A DNA stretch of 64,000 nt from an uncultured Lachnospiraceae bacterium (lineage in GTDB: Bacteria; Bacillota; Clostridia; Lachnospirales; Lachnospiraceae): positions 1-64,000 of the forward strand of contig CAJTWA010000021.1 in assembly GCA_910580195.1 (NCBI GenBank). The letters are read 5' to 3'. A model generated the notes under the pieces. The model did not search any database, was not told where the DNA came from, and worked only from the letters and a program-made list of their open reading frames with translations. The position numbers were made by a program, and so were the translations under genes. Of the stretch, positions 35,037 to 42,111 are shown piece by piece; the first letter of the stretch is position 1; each line of letters opens with the position of its first letter.

Positions 35037-35576
35037 ATGTCACGAATCGGAAGAATGCCAATCGCAGTACCCGCAGGCGTTACTGTGGATATTGCAGAAA
35101 ATAATCATGTGACTGTAAAAGGTCCGAAGGGAACCCTTGAGAGGACCCTTCCAGAAGAAATGGAAATCAAATTAGAAGGTTCTGAAATCACAGTGAGCAG
35201 GCCGAGCGATTTAAAGAGGATGAAATCCCTCCACGGCCTGACAAGGACACTGATCAACAATATGGTAGTAGGCGTAACCAATGGCTACACCAAGGAACTG
35301 GAAGTAAACGGCGTTGGTTACAGGGCATCCAAGTCCGGGAAAGAGCTGACTTTGAACTTAGGGTTTTCCCATCCAGTGGTTATGACTGACCCAGAAGGGC
35401 TGGAGTCCAAAGTGGAAGGGAATAAAATCACCATTTCCGGCATCGACAAAGAAAAGGTTGGCCAGTACGCAGCAGAAATCAGGGATAAGAGAAGGCCAGA
35501 GCCTTATAAAGGAAAAGGTATCAAATATATGGACGAAGTTATCCGGCGTAAAGTTGGTAAGACTGGTAAAAAATAG
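35037..35576 (+). CDS. rplF: 50S ribosomal protein L6
   Basis: 179 residues from ATG 35037 (GTAGGAGG upstream): MSRIGRMPIAVPAGV and RDKRRPEPYKGKGIKYMDE are characteristic. L6 lies near the sarcin-ricin loop. Confidence 0.98.
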   Translation: MSRIGRMPIAVPAGVTVDIAENNHVTVKGPKGTLERTLPEEMEIKLEGSEITVSRPSDLKRMKSLHGLTRTLINNMVVGVTNGYTKELEVNGVGYRASKSGKELTLNLGFSHPVVMTDPEGLESKVEGNKITISGIDKEKVGQYAAEIRDKRRPEPYKGKGIKYMDEVIRRKVGKTGKK

Positions 35577-35595
35577 TTAAAGGAGGAACAATAAG

Positions 35596-35964
35596 ATGAT
35601 TAATAAGAAATCAAGATCAGAAGTCCGGATGAAAAAGCATAGAAGAATCCGCAATCGTTTCTCCGGTACAGCAGAACGGCCGCGTTTAGCAGTATTCAGA
35701 AGCAATAACCACATGTATGCGCAGATTATCGACGATGTTGCACAGCATACGCTGGTATCTGCATGCACGCTCCAGAAAGACGTAAAAGCTGAGCTGGAGA
35801 AAACCAATAACGTGGATGCGGCAGCGCACCTTGGGACAGTGATTGCGAAACGGGCGCTGGAAAAGGGCATTACTACAGTTGTCTTCGACAGAGGCGGTTA
35901 TATCTATCAGGGAAAAGTCAAGGCTTTAGCTGATGCAGCAAGAGAAGCCGGGTTAAACTTTTAA
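35596..35964 (+). CDS. rplR: 50S ribosomal protein L18
   Basis: 122 residues: RRIRNRFSGTAERPRLAVFR and FDRGGYIYQGKVKALADAAR are typical; binds 5S rRNA. The start follows AAAGGAGG. Confidence 0.98.
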   Translation: MINKKSRSEVRMKKHRRIRNRFSGTAERPRLAVFRSNNHMYAQIIDDVAQHTLVSACTLQKDVKAELEKTNNVDAAAHLGTVIAKRALEKGITTVVFDRGGYIYQGKVKALADAAREAGLNF

Positions 35965-35981
35965 TAGGAGGAGACAAATAC

Positions 35982-36491
35982 ATGAAACGTACAATCATTG
36001 ATGCTAGTCAATTGGAATTAACAGAAAAAGTGGTATCAATTAAACGTGTAACAAAAGTTGTAAAGGGCGGGCGTAACATGCGCTTTACAGCTTTGGTTGT
36101 TGTTGGCGACAGCAACGGTCATGTAGGTGCAGGTTTAGGAAAAGCGGCAGAAATCCCTGAAGCAATCCGCAAAGGGAAGGAAGACGCCATCAAAAAGCTG
36201 ATTTCTGTAAAATTAGATGATAACAACAGTATTACCCATGATATTACCGGAAAGCATACCGGCGCATCCGTGCTCTTAAAAAGGGCTCCGGAAGGTACCG
36301 GCGTAATCGCCGGCGGCCCGGCGCGTAACGTGTGTGAATTGGCAGGGATTAAGAACATCCGTACAAAATCTTTGGGCTCCAACAACAAGCAGAATGTAGT
36401 GCTTGCTACAATTGAAGCTTTAAAGCAGCTGAAATCCCCCGAAGAGGTAGCAAAACTCCGCGGTAAATCTGTCGAAGAGATACTCGGGTAA
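35982..36491 (+). CDS. rpsE: 30S ribosomal protein S5
   Basis: 169 residues: VKGGRNMRFTALVVVGDSNG, the loop linked to spectinomycin response, and APEGTGVIAGGPARNVCELA. It contributes to decoding accuracy. The start has AGGAGG. Confidence 0.98.
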   Translation: MKRTIIDASQLELTEKVVSIKRVTKVVKGGRNMRFTALVVVGDSNGHVGAGLGKAAEIPEAIRKGKEDAIKKLISVKLDDNNSITHDITGKHTGASVLLKRAPEGTGVIAGGPARNVCELAGIKNIRTKSLGSNNKQNVVLATIEALKQLKSPEEVAKLRGKSVEEILG

Positions 36492-36505
36492 GGAGGGCAT
36501 GGAAA

Positions 36506-36688
36506 ATGGCAGACAAATTAAAGATTACACTTGTAAAATCTACAATCGGCGCTGTACCTAAAAACCGCAAGACCGTAGAAGCATTGGGCTTAAGGAAGCT
36601 CCACCACAGCGTGGAAATGCCGGATAACCCAGCAATCCGCGGGATGGTACGGCAGGTAAGGCACTTAGTGAAAGTAGAAGAGATTTAA
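36506..36688 (+). CDS. rpmD: 50S ribosomal protein L30
   Basis: 60 residues: KITLVKSTIGAVPKNRKTVE and RGMVRQVRHLVKVEE are diagnostic. The start has AAGGAGGG. Confidence 0.98.
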   Translation: MADKLKITLVKSTIGAVPKNRKTVEALGLRKLHHSVEMPDNPAIRGMVRQVRHLVKVEEI

Positions 36689-36712
36689 GAGGACGTAAGG
36701 AGGTGTGTCAGA

Positions 36713-37150
36713 ATGGACTTATCAAATTTAAAGCCGGCAAAAGGCTCCAAGCATAAAAATTTCCGGAGGGGCCGCGGCCATGCTTCAGGAAATGGTAAGA
36801 CAGCAGGTAAGGGGCATAAAGGCCAGAAGGCACGTTCCGGGGTTCGCAGGCCCGGGTTTGAAGGCGGCCAGATGCCGCTTTACAGGAGGATTCCAAAGCG
36901 TGGCTTTACCAACAGGAATTCAAAAGATATCGTAGCAATCAACGTAGATGTTTTGGAAGTATTTGACAATGACGCAGTTGTGACTATAGAGGCATTAAAA
37001 GAGCGCAAAATCGTGAAGAACCCGAAAGACGGCGTGAAAATTCTCGGAAATGGTGATTTAACCAAGAAACTTACCGTACAGGTAAATGCCTTCAGCGCAG
37101 GTGCAAAGGAAAAAATTGAGGCTCTTGGTGGAAAAGCAGAGGTGATTTAA
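36713..37150 (+). CDS. rplO: 50S ribosomal protein L15
   Basis: 145 residues: KPAKGSKHKNFRRGRGHASG, GKGHKGQKARSGVRRPGFEG and GGQMPLYRRIPKRGF. A late-assembly protein. Its stop overlaps the secY start by one base, coupling ribosomal and translocon synthesis. Confidence 0.98.
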   Translation: MDLSNLKPAKGSKHKNFRRGRGHASGNGKTAGKGHKGQKARSGVRRPGFEGGQMPLYRRIPKRGFTNRNSKDIVAINVDVLEVFDNDAVVTIEALKERKIVKNPKDGVKILGNGDLTKKLTVQVNAFSAGAKEKIEALGGKAEVI

Positions 37151-38469
37151 TGCTGGAAACACTCCGCAATGCATTTAAAATTAAGGATATCAGGAACCGT
37201 ATTTTCTACACCTTGGTGATGCTGGTGATTATCAGGATTGGGTCACAGCTCCCGCTTCCCGGCGTCAACGCAGAAGTGATTGCAAACTGGTTTGCAAACC
37301 AAGGGACGGATGCGCTGAATTTCTTTGATGCAATCACAGGCGGCTCTTTCGAGCAGATGTCAGTGTTCGCGCTGAACATTACGCCGTATATTACATCTTC
37401 CATTATTATGCAGCTTCTCACAATCGCCATCCCCAAGCTGGAAGAGATGCAGAAGGATGGGGAGGACGGAAGGAAGAAAATTGCAGAGATTACGCGTTAT
37501 GTGACGGTTGCACTTGCATTAATCCAGTCCATCGCCATGGCGGTTGCATTTGGGCGGGGCAATTATTTGGATAAATTTGATGCGCCCCATGTAATTATGA
37601 TGGTGACGGGCCTGACAGCAGGTTCTGCGGTGCTGATGTGGATTGGTGAGCGGATTACAGAGCATGGCGTTGGGAATGGTATTTCCATCGTACTGGTTAT
37701 CAACATCATTTCACGTATCCCGGAAGACTTAATGACCCTTTATACCCAGTTTATCGCAAACGCGCCGAATGTGGGGAATGCAATCATTGCTGCTGCCGTA
37801 ATCCTTGCAGTGATTTTGGTGACAGTAGTTTTCGTCATTATCCTTCAGGACGGCGAGCGCAGGATTCCAGTGCAGTACAGCAAGAAAATTCAGGGGCGCA
37901 GGCAGGTAGGCGGGCAGTCTTCCCACATCCCGCTGAAAGTCAATACAGCAGGCGTCATCCCGATTATCTTTGCCCAGTCAATCATGCAGTTCCCGGTGAT
38001 TATCGCAGCCATTATGGGGAAAGGCAACGGGACTGGAATAGGGAGCAAAATCCTCCACGGCCTGTCCCAGTCTTACTGGTGCGACCCGGAGAACCCCGTT
38101 TACAGCATAGGTTTGGTGGTGTATATTGTGTTAGTCATTGCATTTGCATACTTCTACACATCCATTACCTTCAACCCGCTGGAAATTGCAAATAACATGA
38201 AGCGGCAGGGCGGGTTTATCCCCGGCATACGGCCCGGGAAACCCACCAGCGAATACCTGACAAAGATCCTGAATTATATTGTCTTTATCGGGGCGGTAGG
38301 GCTTACGGTTGTAGCTGTCATCCCAATCTTCTTCAATGGGGTATTCAGCGCAAATGTGTCCTTCGGCGGGACATCCATCATCATTATTGTTGGTGTCGTA
38401 ATTGAAACCTTAAAACAGATTGAATCCCAGATGCTGGTACGTTACTATAAAGGATTCTTAAACGATTAA
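37150..38469 (+). CDS. secY: protein translocase subunit SecY
   Basis: 439 residues with ten membrane segments forming the Sec channel. RIFYTLVMLVIIRIGSQLPLPGV, shortened here as helix 1, GLTAGSAVLMWIGERITEHG, and GGFIPGIRPGKPTSEYL (the cytosolic loop contacting SecA and ribosomes) are conserved. It exports the surface protein, lipoproteins and probably the deacetylase of this window. Confidence 0.98.
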   Translation: MLETLRNAFKIKDIRNRIFYTLVMLVIIRIGSQLPLPGVNAEVIANWFANQGTDALNFFDAITGGSFEQMSVFALNITPYITSSIIMQLLTIAIPKLEEMQKDGEDGRKKIAEITRYVTVALALIQSIAMAVAFGRGNYLDKFDAPHVIMMVTGLTAGSAVLMWIGERITEHGVGNGISIVLVINIISRIPEDLMTLYTQFIANAPNVGNAIIAAAVILAVILVTVVFVIILQDGERRIPVQYSKKIQGRRQVGGQSSHIPLKVNTAGVIPIIFAQSIMQFPVIIAAIMGKGNGTGIGSKILHGLSQSYWCDPENPVYSIGLVVYIVLVIAFAYFYTSITFNPLEIANNMKRQGGFIPGIRPGKPTSEYLTKILNYIVFIGAVGLTVVAVIPIFFNGVFSANVSFGGTSIIIIVGVVIETLKQIESQMLVRYYKGFLND

Positions 38470-38519
38470 ACTACCATGTGTACCTAGGAGATGCCATGCA
38501 TCTTCTGTGGTGCACTTGT

Positions 38520-38648
38520 GTTGTATGTGCCGGATTTCCGCATTGGTTCAGGAGCCGAGGAGCTCATTGGGAGAGGTACAAAAGTTGTATGTACCGGATT
38601 TCCGCATTGGTTCAGGGGCCGTGGTAATCCCATTGGAACAGGTACAGA
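38520..38648 (+). repeat. two 64-65-nt tandem repeats before adk
   Basis: Copies at 38520-38583 and 38584-38648 share GTTGTATGT, CCGGATTTCCGCATTGGTTC and CATTGG. Each can be closed by a GTRCC/GGTAC stem, one with a G-U pair. They end 6 nt before the adk ribosome binding site. A duplicated RNA element or attenuator is likely. Confidence 0.6.
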
Positions 38649-38669
38649 ATGATAAGGAGGAGAACAAGT

Positions 38670-39314
38670 ATGAAAATTATTATGTTAGGAGCCCCAGGGG
38701 CTGGAAAAGGGACACAGGCAAAGCAGATTGCGGATAAGTACGGCATCCCCCACATTTCAACTGGGGATATCTTCCGGGCAAACTTAAAGCAGGGGACAGA
38801 GCTTGGGAAGAAAGCAAAAGAGTACATGGACCAAGGGCTTCTGGTGCCGGATGAACTGACTTGCGATTTAGTCATGGACCGTATTGGGCAGGAGGACTGC
38901 AAGGATGGCTTCGTGCTGGACGGGTTCCCAAGGACAATCCCGCAGGCAGAGGCACTGGACGCTGCCCTTTCCAAAATCGGCCAGAAAATGGATTATGCCA
39001 TCGACGTGGATGTGCCCGATGAAAATATCGTGAACCGTATGTCCGGCCGCCGCGCCTGCTTAAACTGCGGGGCAACCTACCATATCGTATCCATCCCAAC
39101 CAAGGTAGAAGGCATCTGCGACCGCTGCGGCGAAAAAGTAGTGTTAAGGGACGACGACCAGCCAGAAACCGTAAAGAAACGCTTGGACGTTTACCATGCG
39201 CAGACACAGCCGCTGATTGACTATTACAAAAAGCAGGATATCTTAAAGACAGTAGACGGGACACAGCCAATGGATCAGGTATTTGGCGCCATTGTGGAAA
39301 TTTTAGGAGCGTAG
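38670..39314 (+). CDS. adk: adenylate kinase, zinc-binding LID
   Basis: 214 residues. P-loop GAPGAGKGTQ (7-16), NMP-binding TGDIFRANL, and a LID with four cysteines (C130, C133, C150, C153) that bind zinc, as in Gram-positive enzymes. It catalyses ATP + AMP to 2 ADP. ATG 38670 has AAGGAGG. It belongs to the secY-adk-map segment common in Firmicutes. Confidence 0.98.
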   Translation: MKIIMLGAPGAGKGTQAKQIADKYGIPHISTGDIFRANLKQGTELGKKAKEYMDQGLLVPDELTCDLVMDRIGQEDCKDGFVLDGFPRTIPQAEALDAALSKIGQKMDYAIDVDVPDENIVNRMSGRRACLNCGATYHIVSIPTKVEGICDRCGEKVVLRDDDQPETVKKRLDVYHAQTQPLIDYYKKQDILKTVDGTQPMDQVFGAIVEILGA

Positions 39315-39317
39315 GAT

Positions 39318-40082
39318 ATGTCAGTATCAATTAAATCTGCCAGAGAAATCGAATTAATGCGGGCAGCAGGGAAAATTCTGGAGAAAGTCCATGATAATCT
39401 GGGAAAAGCATTAAGGCCCGGGATGTCTACGCTGGAGATAGACCGTCTGGGGGAGGAAATCATCAAAAGTTACGGATGTATTCCCTCGTTTAAGAACTAT
39501 AATGGCTATCCGGCATCCGTATGCGTGTCGGTTAATAATGAGGTGGTGCATGGGATCCCAAGCAAGGCCCGGCTGTTACGGGAAGGGGACATCGTAAGCT
39601 TGGACATCGGCGTCATCTACAAAGGCTACCATTCGGATGCAGCAAGGACCCATGGGATTGGTGAGATTTCCAAGGATGCAGCATTGTTGATTGAAAGGAC
39701 AAGGCAGAGTTTTTTTGAAGGCATAAAATATGCAAAAGAAGGGCATCATCTACACGAGATTTCAAATGCAATCGCCGCTTATGCGGAGAGCTTCGGCTAT
39801 GGGGTTGTCAGGGATCTGGTAGGCCACGGGATTGGGACCCATCTCCATGAGGATCCGCAGATTCCGAACTTTTGGCAGAAAAGCAGGGGCGTCAGGCTGA
39901 AGGCAGGCATGACATTGGCAATTGAACCTATGATTAATGCAGGGCGTTTTGATGTGGTTTGGCAGGAGGACAACTGGACTGTGGTGACGCAGGACGGCTC
40001 CCTCTCTGCCCATTACGAAAATACGGTTTTAGTGACAACCGGGGAACCGGAAATCTTATCCCTATCCAGTGTTGGGGCGTAA
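39318..40082 (+). CDS. map: type I methionine aminopeptidase
   Basis: 254 residues with the complete metal-ligand set of the family: His79 (VVHGIP), Asp96, Asp107, His170 (GHGIGTHLHE), Glu203 and Glu234. It removes N-terminal Met from nascent proteins. It starts 3 bp after adk. Confidence 0.97.
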   Translation: MSVSIKSAREIELMRAAGKILEKVHDNLGKALRPGMSTLEIDRLGEEIIKSYGCIPSFKNYNGYPASVCVSVNNEVVHGIPSKARLLREGDIVSLDIGVIYKGYHSDAARTHGIGEISKDAALLIERTRQSFFEGIKYAKEGHHLHEISNAIAAYAESFGYGVVRDLVGHGIGTHLHEDPQIPNFWQKSRGVRLKAGMTLAIEPMINAGRFDVVWQEDNWTVVTQDGSLSAHYENTVLVTTGEPEILSLSSVGA

Positions 40083-40123
40083 AAACCGCTGGAACCTCAT
40101 CCTTTTTCAATGTGGAGGCATGG

Positions 40124-40432
40124 ATGGATATTAAATTAGCAGTTTCTAGGGCTGGCCATGACAAAGACAGTATCTATGTAATTGTATACGAAGAAGCCGA
40201 TTGGGTTTATCTGGCGGATGGGAAATATAAGCCTTTGGAAAAACCAAAAAAAAAGAACAGGAAACATATTCAGATGATTAAAAAGCTTCCGAAAGAAATT
40301 ACAGAAGTCTTTACGCAGGAGAATTTTCGGAATGAAGAAATAAAAAGGGCCATAAAGCTTTACCGGAAAAGCATCATGGATACCCAAGGCATGAAAAATC
40401 AGGAGGAAACCATATGTCAAAAGCAGACGTAA
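40124..40432 (+). CDS. KOW-domain RNA-binding protein
   Basis: 102 residues. The N-terminal half (LAVSRAGHDKDSIYVIVYEE, WVYLADGKYKPLEKPKKKN) is a KOW/L14e-like fold; the rest is a charged helix. Such genes sit between map and infA in many Firmicutes and are named KOW domain-containing. ATG 40124 has GGAGG 6 nt upstream, and its end overlaps infA by 19 bp. The role is unknown; RNA or ribosome binding is likely. Confidence 0.88.
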   Translation: MDIKLAVSRAGHDKDSIYVIVYEEADWVYLADGKYKPLEKPKKKNRKHIQMIKKLPKEITEVFTQENFRNEEIKRAIKLYRKSIMDTQGMKNQEETICQKQT

Positions 40433-40632
40433 TCGAAGTAGAAGGAAAAGTAATTGAGAAATTGCCTAACGCCATGTTCCAAGTGGAGCTGGAAAATGGG
40501 CATCAGATCCTTGCCCATATCAGCGGGAAGCTCCGGATGAACTTCATCCGTATCCTGCCGGGGGATAAGGTTACTGTGGAGATGTCGCCGTATGATTTGA
40601 CGAAAGGGCGGATCATTTGGCGGGATAAGTAA
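40414..40632 (+). CDS. infA: translation initiation factor IF-1
   Basis: 72 residues of OB fold: MSKADVIEVEGKVIEKLPNA and GHQILAHISGKLRMNFIRIL, ending TKGRIIWRDK. The start has CAGGAGG. In related genomes rpmJ follows directly; here an accessory block of about 12.5 kb intervenes. Confidence 0.98.
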   Translation: MSKADVIEVEGKVIEKLPNAMFQVELENGHQILAHISGKLRMNFIRILPGDKVTVEMSPYDLTKGRIIWRDK

Positions 40633-40671
40633 GGCCCGGCAAGCGGCAGGGTGGAAGTAAGCTGCCGTACG

Positions 40672-40806
40672 TTACCCCGGCGGTTAAATGGGGTTATCGG
40701 GAAATGGAATTTGGACACAATATATTGTAGTGGAACTCGGGGAATTACAGCTATATATTGTGGAAAACTGCCATTTCCCGATAGCCCCATTTAACCGCCG
40801 GGGTAA
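40672..40806. repeat. 135-bp near-perfect palindrome
   Basis: 36-bp arms (40672-40707 and 40771-40806) match at 35 of 36 positions and start TTACCCCGGCGGTTAAATGG. The 63-bp centre contains another inverted pair built on CACAATATAT. It lies exactly between infA and the foreign regulator gene. The CCGGCGGTTAAAT end also occurs at about 26.4 kb. It may be a mobile palindromic repeat, and would also act as a transcription barrier. Confidence 0.75.
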
Positions 40807-40811
40807 TTCTT

Positions 40812-41516
40812 TTAATTAAGGTTTTTATTTGTGCATCGAAAAAAGAAATGTTTTATGACAGGAAAATAAGTATTGCTGATGGGGAGGGAAATTCCATTCG
40901 AAAGAATCAATTCCTTTTCAGCAATTTTGATAATGTGCCCAGTATTGACAATACATGTGCGGTGGCATTGCAGGAAGTGTGGTGGTAAGGAACTGAAAAG
41001 GCTTTTTAAGCTGCGCCGTTCTAAAAAGTTAAAGTCAGGAGTGAAGATTTCTATGTATTGGTTTTGGCTGCTAAAATATAAAATTTCTTGGTATGCAATT
41101 CTTGTATAGTTTTGTTTTGAATGAAAATAATAAAAATTATCAGATAGTTTATGTTTGATATATTGCAAACAATAATTTATGTCTGCGTATCTTGCAGGTT
41201 TTACTAGGAAATTCAGGGCGTGGACATAGTAACCTTCAAAAACATATTCCTTATGGATGGTTAGGAATATAAGCTCTCCCTGATAGCCTTGCTGTCGGAG
41301 CATCTTGGCGAGTTTAATTCCAGAAGTATCTTTTAGGGTGATATCCATAAAAATAGCGTCATAATCATGGAACCCAAAATGTAACAGTGCATTTTTAGAG
41401 TTGAATATAGAACTATTAATTAAGACATGGTTTTCTTCTCCCCATTTCTTCAAAAGGCTATCAAGCGTTTTCGCAGATATTGCATCGTTATCCATAATAC
41501 AAATTTTTATCTTCAT
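40812..41516 (-). CDS. LytTR-type response regulator (AgrA/ComE-like)
   Basis: 234 residues. The receiver domain has the acidic pocket DND near the N-terminus and phosphoacceptor Asp58 in IFMDITLKD, with Lys near 106 (VKPA). The C-terminal LytTR DNA-binding domain (about 130-230) shows YQEILYFSSQNQYIEIF and CHRTCIVNTGHI. These regulators control peptide bacteriocins and quorum sensing through direct-repeat operators. No histidine kinase lies nearby, so it is an orphan in this window. It is AT-rich like the next two genes. The start follows GGGGGAGG. Divergent transcription from the precursor peptide shares the operator. Confidence 0.92.
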   Translation of the reverse strand: MKIKICIMDNDAISAKTLDSLLKKWGEENHVLINSSIFNSKNALLHFGFHDYDAIFMDITLKDTSGIKLAKMLRQQGYQGELIFLTIHKEYVFEGYYVHALNFLVKPARYADINYCLQYIKHKLSDNFYYFHSKQNYTRIAYQEILYFSSQNQYIEIFTPDFNFLERRSLKSLFSSLPPHFLQCHRTCIVNTGHIIKIAEKELILSNGISLPISNTYFPVIKHFFFRCTNKNLN

Positions 41517-41647
41517 GTTGTGCCTCCCCCATATTGAAATATAATCTATTTTTTAGCAGTATAGATTTTAAAAATATTCTTATTAAAATTATAAATACTT
41601 TAATCCCCTAATGCCTATATTTATATATTATCATATATTAAAATATT

Positions 41648-41678
41648 ATTCACTCCATAAATTATAGAATTCACTCCA
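41648..41678 (+). promoter_or_regulatory. LytTR-type direct-repeat operator
   Basis: Two identical ATTCACTCCA decamers start 21 bp apart (41648 and 41669), two helical turns, as expected for LytTR dimers. Just downstream TTGTCT (41685) and GATAAT (41706) form a weak, short-spaced promoter needing activation. It lies 100 bp before the precursor gene. Confidence 0.7.
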
Positions 41679-41777
41679 AAAATATTGTCTTTTTTTGTGA
41701 AAAATGATAATTATTATTTATTACTTTTATAGAACATATACAAATATTTTCTATAAAATTTGGAAGGAGGTGTAATT

Positions 41778-41975
41778 ATGAAGAAGGTTTCTATGAATGA
41801 ACAGCTTACTGTATGCGGAGGCGGGACACATTATCATTGGTTTTGCAGTGTGAACCGTTATGTTAGTGCAAAGACGGATAAACTAAGCACAGCAGCTTAC
41901 CGCGCAGGAGTACATGCAGAAAAGTATAACCATGGAAAGAGTGTTTCTTATGGTGCTTGTACAAGTTCTTGGTAA
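41778..41975 (+). CDS. double-glycine bacteriocin-like precursor peptide
   Basis: 65 residues. The leader MKKVSMNEQLTVCGG (G at 14-16) fits C39-cleaved leaders. The core of about 49 residues begins THYHWFC and ends YGACTSSW, with only two core cysteines (Cys23, Cys61), so one disulfide is possible. It is rich in His (18, 20, 46, 52), Tyr and Lys and has no modification enzyme beside it. AAGGAGG precedes the start. It could be a class II bacteriocin or a peptide signal; no named family was recognised. The adjoining C39 transporter and LytTR operator make the call firm in kind, not in activity. Confidence 0.82.
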   Translation: MKKVSMNEQLTVCGGGTHYHWFCSVNRYVSAKTDKLSTAAYRAGVHAEKYNHGKSVSYGACTSSW

Positions 41976-42000
41976 GGAACAGTAGGTTTGTGAAAGAGGT

Positions 42001-42094
42001 TATCAAAAAGGCGTTATATAGAGTGTTTCTAAACATGTGGTAAAGATATTTTAGCATGAATACATAAACATGATTATATTTCGCCTTTTTGATA
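42001..42094 (+). terminator. inverted repeat between precursor and exporter
   Basis: TATCAAAAAGGCG (42001-42013) pairs perfectly with CGCCTTTTTGATA (42082-42094) around a 68-nt loop. It ends just before the exporter ribosome binding site. It may act as a partial terminator so that precursor mRNA exceeds exporter mRNA. Confidence 0.5.
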
Positions 42095-42111
42095 GGGAAT
42101 GGGTGTAATTT

